A DNA stretch of 15,937 nucleotides, from contig DTXA01000458.1 in the NCBI GenBank assembly GCA_012962735.1, forward strand, positions 1 through 15,937. Direction: 5' to 3'. The stretch's first letter is position 1, and each line of letters starts with the position of its first letter. Positions 14,306 through 15,937 of the stretch are shown one piece after another. The translations under genes were made by a program, and so were the position numbers. Source of the DNA: Candidatus Latescibacterota bacterium. Its GTDB lineage: Bacteria > Latescibacterota > 4484-107 > B68-G9. The notes below the pieces were generated by a model. The model had not been told where the DNA came from. It saw only the letters and a program-made list of their open reading frames with translations, and made no database searches.

Positions 14306-14739
14306 AGGAGATGGTCGTGGAGGAGATGAGAAGGGAGGGGGAAGGACTTCTCATCAGATGGCAGGTCCCGGGGGCCGTCCGGGTCAGGGTCGAGGTCCCC
14401 CTGATCGCCACCGATGGGGAGGCCTTGTCCGAGATCTCCATCTCCTCGGAGAACATTGGGGTTAGGTACCGGGGATGGGCCTATATCGTGGAGGTTGGGG
14501 AAGGGGCACGGACTTCTCTCTTGCCAGGAGCCTTCGCCAACCGCCCCTCTTATCTCGGGAAGGGTCCGGATAGACGATCGTCGATGTATCAGGTGTTATT
14601 GTTTTGTCAGGAGGTGTGTCCAGAGCATGCTGTACAGGGAGGAATAGATGACCTTCTGGGAAGGGGTGGGCCTCGGGGTGCTCCAAGGGCTCACGGAGTT
14701 CCTGCCGGTGAGCAGCTCGGGTCATCTCGTGCTGGCTAA
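14257..14739 (+). CDS. Ribbon-helix-helix-like ORF whose 3' end runs into a decayed ferredoxin gene
   Basis: ATG 14257 has a good RBS (AAGGGGGGAA, 4 bases away) inside the end of the DUF429 gene. The N-terminus TVTISLPPEMVKEMVVEEMR looks like a CopG/ribbon-helix-helix DNA-binding strand and helix. GC-rich third codon positions support real coding to about 14515. After that the frame passes through scrambled DUF362-type sequence and overlaps the first 92 bp of uppP before stopping at 14739. The full 160-residue product is therefore unlikely to be the original protein, and the true gene probably once ended near 14480-14520. The middle region (EALSEISISSENIGVRYRGW) is unrecognised. If functional it may be a small regulator, perhaps of its own operon. 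Confidence 0.45.
   Translation: MGGLQTVTISLPPEMVKEMVVEEMRREGEGLLIRWQVPGAVRVRVEVPLIATDGEALSEISISSENIGVRYRGWAYIVEVGEGARTSLLPGAFANRPSYLGKGPDRRSSMYQVLLFCQEVCPEHAVQGGIDDLLGRGGPRGAPRAHGVPAGEQLGSSRAG
14508..14634 (+). pseudogene. Remnant of a DUF362-type protein C-terminus (ferredoxin domain), frameshifted
   Basis: Three frames together spell the family tail. Frame starting 14508 gives TDFSLARSLRQPPLLSR. Frame starting 14564 gives VRIDDRRCIRCYC (cysteines at 14585, 14594 and 14600). Frame starting 14605 gives CQEVCPEHAV. DUF362 proteins end with a 4Fe-4S motif of the form RIDxxRCIRCYCCQEVCPEGA. The switch at 14603-14604 is an extra TT between CYC and CQE. No start or N-terminal part remains, so this is a fragment of a decayed gene rather than programmed frameshifting. 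It lies just before uppP. Confidence 0.6.
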
Positions 14740-15460
14740 GGGCTTTTTGGGCGTCCGGGAACAGGGCATCGCCTTAGAGGTGACCGTGCACTTCGGGACG
14801 CTTTTGGCAATACTCACGGTTTTCTACGCCCGGGTGGGAGAGGTCCTCAGGGCCTTCCTCGGAGGACTTCTGCCGGGTCCTGGAGGCCGGGCCTTCCGAA
14901 GGGAGAGGAGGTGGTTTTGGGCCTGGGGGATACTTCTGGGCTCGGTTCCAGCGGCGGTCTTCGGGCTGGCCTTCAAGGACACCGTGGAAGGGGCTTTCTC
15001 CAGTCCCCTCCTGACCTGTTTCGCCCTGCTGGTCACGGGCTCCTTCCTCTGGTCGACCCGCTGGACGAAGCCCTGGGGGAAGGCGGTGGGGATATGGGAC
15101 GCGGTCTGGGTGGGGCTTGCCCAGGCCCTGGCGATCCTGCCCGGGGTCTCCCGTTCCGGAGCCACCATATCGGCAGGACTCTGGAGGGGGCTGGACAGAG
15201 AAGAGGCAGCGGAGTTCTCCTTCCTCCTGGCCCTTCCAGCTATCTCAGGAGCCACTTTGGTGGAGGCGAAAGCCCTGTGGACTTCCCCCCCTTCCTCCCA
15301 GGAGGCCCTGGCCTTGATCGGAGGTCTCATGGCTGCATACCTTTCTGGGTACGGAGCTTTAAAGCTCCTGCTCCAGGTGGTGCGAGGGGGTAGACTCGAC
15401 CGTTTCGCATACTACTGCTGGGTCCTCGGGGGGATGGGGTTGGCCGTGCTGTGGATATAA
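14648..15460 (+). CDS. uppP: Undecaprenyl-diphosphatase
   Basis: This is a 270-residue integral membrane enzyme of the BacA/UppP family. It dephosphorylates undecaprenyl diphosphate to recycle the lipid carrier for peptidoglycan and other surface polymers. Both signature motifs are intact: GLTEFLPVSSSGHLVL at 14-29, with Glu17 and His26, and PGVSRSGATIS at 165-175, with Arg169. About eight hydrophobic segments follow the family pattern. ATG 14648 has GGGAGGAA just upstream and gives the family's usual N-terminus. Length is normal. The RBS lies in the tail of the ferredoxin remnant, so decayed DNA now serves as its leader. An inverted copy of the ACTTTTTGGGG element begins 3 bp after the stop. 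Confidence 0.96.
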   Translation: MTFWEGVGLGVLQGLTEFLPVSSSGHLVLAKGFLGVREQGIALEVTVHFGTLLAILTVFYARVGEVLRAFLGGLLPGPGGRAFRRERRWFWAWGILLGSVPAAVFGLAFKDTVEGAFSSPLLTCFALLVTGSFLWSTRWTKPWGKAVGIWDAVWVGLAQALAILPGVSRSGATISAGLWRGLDREEAAEFSFLLALPAISGATLVEAKALWTSPPSSQEALALIGGLMAAYLSGYGALKLLLQVVRGGRLDRFAYYCWVLGGMGLAVLWI

Positions 15461-15463
15461 AGG

Positions 15464-15496
15464 CCCCAAAAAGTATCGAAGGAGAACTTTTCGGGC
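15464..15496. repeat. Imperfect inverted pair of the ACTTTTTGGGG element
   Basis: CCCCAAAAAGT at 15464-15474 and ACTTTTCGGGC at 15486-15496 are inverted copies matching at 9 of 11 positions, 11 bases apart. The arrangement repeats that at 6597-6631. It begins 3 bp after the uppP stop and the right arm lies 36 bp before the ATG of the GH172 remnant. It could end uppP transcription (no U run follows) or be the degenerate upstream element of the dead gene. Confidence 0.6.
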
Positions 15497-15531
15497 ATAT
15501 CAGCCTGGAATCCTTCAACACGGGAGGAGCG

Positions 15532-15937
15532 ATGTTCTTGGAGGAGCTGCCCAAGTTCAGGGAGGGACCGGGACTGCTGGACCATAGAACCCTGGGCCAA
15601 AGTGGACCTGGTCCGGATCGAGGGGCCAGGGGTCATCCGGCACATCGGGATGGATCGGCCAAGCGTAGAGCCCCCCTCGGGGACTTCTTCGGACGGCGCC
15701 CGTATAAAGATCGAGAACGAGAGCGACGTGCCCATCCGCTCGTTCTACTTTTACATCGCTACGATAGGCTCGACAAGAAACCCAAGGACATGGCCAGGTT
15801 TCATGCGCTCTGGCGAAGGGATAACCCATGCCGTCCCCCGGGACAATTACCTGATTCTGGGGGCAGAGGGCCGGGAGCACTATGTGGGCACGGTGCTTAG
15901 CGCGCACAACTTATACGGCAGTTGGTGGGGCGAGGGA
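15532..15937 (+). pseudogene. Decayed GH172 (DUF2961) glycoside hydrolase gene, 5' part; continues past the window
   Basis: ATG 15532 with RBS GGGAGGAG begins MFLEELPKFREG. Family motifs then alternate between two frames: DRDCWTIEPWAKVDL then VRIEGPGVIRHI (from 15566), PLGDFFG (15673-15693), ARIKIENESDVPIRSFYFYI (15698-15757), YDRLDKKPKDMARFHALWRR (from 15760) and NYLILGAEGREHYVGTVLSA with WWGEG (15845 to the end). That is five frame switches. Two are single-base losses (in GAG-CCC near 15670 and in the codon after FYFYI at 15758), and others sit at larger internal deletions, because the usual spacing between motifs is shortened. GH172 enzymes act on fructofuranosides or arabinofuranosides. 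An open frame over 15451-15900 is only a patchwork of these pieces. Confidence 0.75.

Noticed and set aside
14731..14745. CTTTTTGGGC in uppP resembling the intergenic element
   Set aside because: It lies inside coding sequence, encodes a normal stretch of UppP (KGFLGV) and differs at the last base, so it is probably chance.
15451..15900. Open frame of 149 codons following uppP taken as an intact gene
   Set aside because: GH172 motifs occur in it only in pieces and continue in another frame. Its first codons lie inside uppP. It is better read as part of a pseudogene.
1..15937. tRNA, rRNA, CRISPR arrays, transposases or integrases
   Set aside because: None seen on reading both strands. There are no regularly spaced direct repeats and no recognisable transposase or integrase motifs. 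Structured RNAs without sequence landmarks could be missed without a covariance search.

Overview
The window looks like chromosomal DNA from an uncultured, probably anaerobic bacterium of the FCB type (the broad Bacteroidetes/Chlorobi/Fibrobacteres-related assemblage, including lineages such as KSB1, Latescibacterota or Zixibacteria). Three things support this. An exported metalloprotease ends in a FlgD-like/type IX-style sorting domain. There is a DUF5683 membrane protein. The F1 ATP synthase genes atpD-atpC stand alone, with no other atp genes beside them. A RACo-type corrinoid-protein reactivator and an iron-sulfur flavoprotein fusion suggest anaerobic metabolism. The DNA is GC-rich with clear G-rich Shine-Dalgarno sequences. 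The phylum assignment is inference.

Layout, left to right. 1-1492 (+): the 3' part of a RACo-like ASKHA protein, then a lipoprotein-type protein-isoaspartate methyltransferase (pcm). 1489-4810 (-): a two-gene operon of an alpha/beta hydrolase followed by an 847-residue FMN/FAD/Fe-S fusion, whose stop codon overlaps that of pcm. 4877-6565 (-): an exported HExxH metalloprotease bounded by inverted copies of a short intergenic element. 6666-10040 (-): atpD, atpC, a 63-residue membrane protein, a minimal FtsX-like permease and its ABC ATPase. 10084-11953 (-): a DUF5683 membrane protein followed by a lytic transglycosylase with LysM. 12011-13024 (-): a Gfo/Idh/MocA oxidoreductase. 13517-15460 (+): a DUF429 protein, a ribbon-helix-helix-like ORF and undecaprenyl-diphosphatase (uppP). 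15532-15937 (+): the ruined start of a GH172 (DUF2961) gene.

Two themes stand out. First, an 11-bp word, ACTTTTTGGGG, or a close variant recurs in intergenic DNA. It lies about 24-36 bp upstream of several start codons, twice as inverted pairs, and once extends to a 41-bp near-identical repeat on both sides of the metalloprotease gene. It may be an undescribed regulatory or recombination element of this lineage. Second, the DNA on both sides of uppP holds decayed genes. A DUF362-type ferredoxin tail is split over three reading frames upstream, and a GH172 gene with five frame switches lies downstream. A further possible remnant precedes the Gfo/Idh gene. The intact genes mostly concern the envelope (uppP, transglycosylase, DUF5683, FtsX-like ABC system, secreted protease, lipoprotein Pcm) and energy metabolism.
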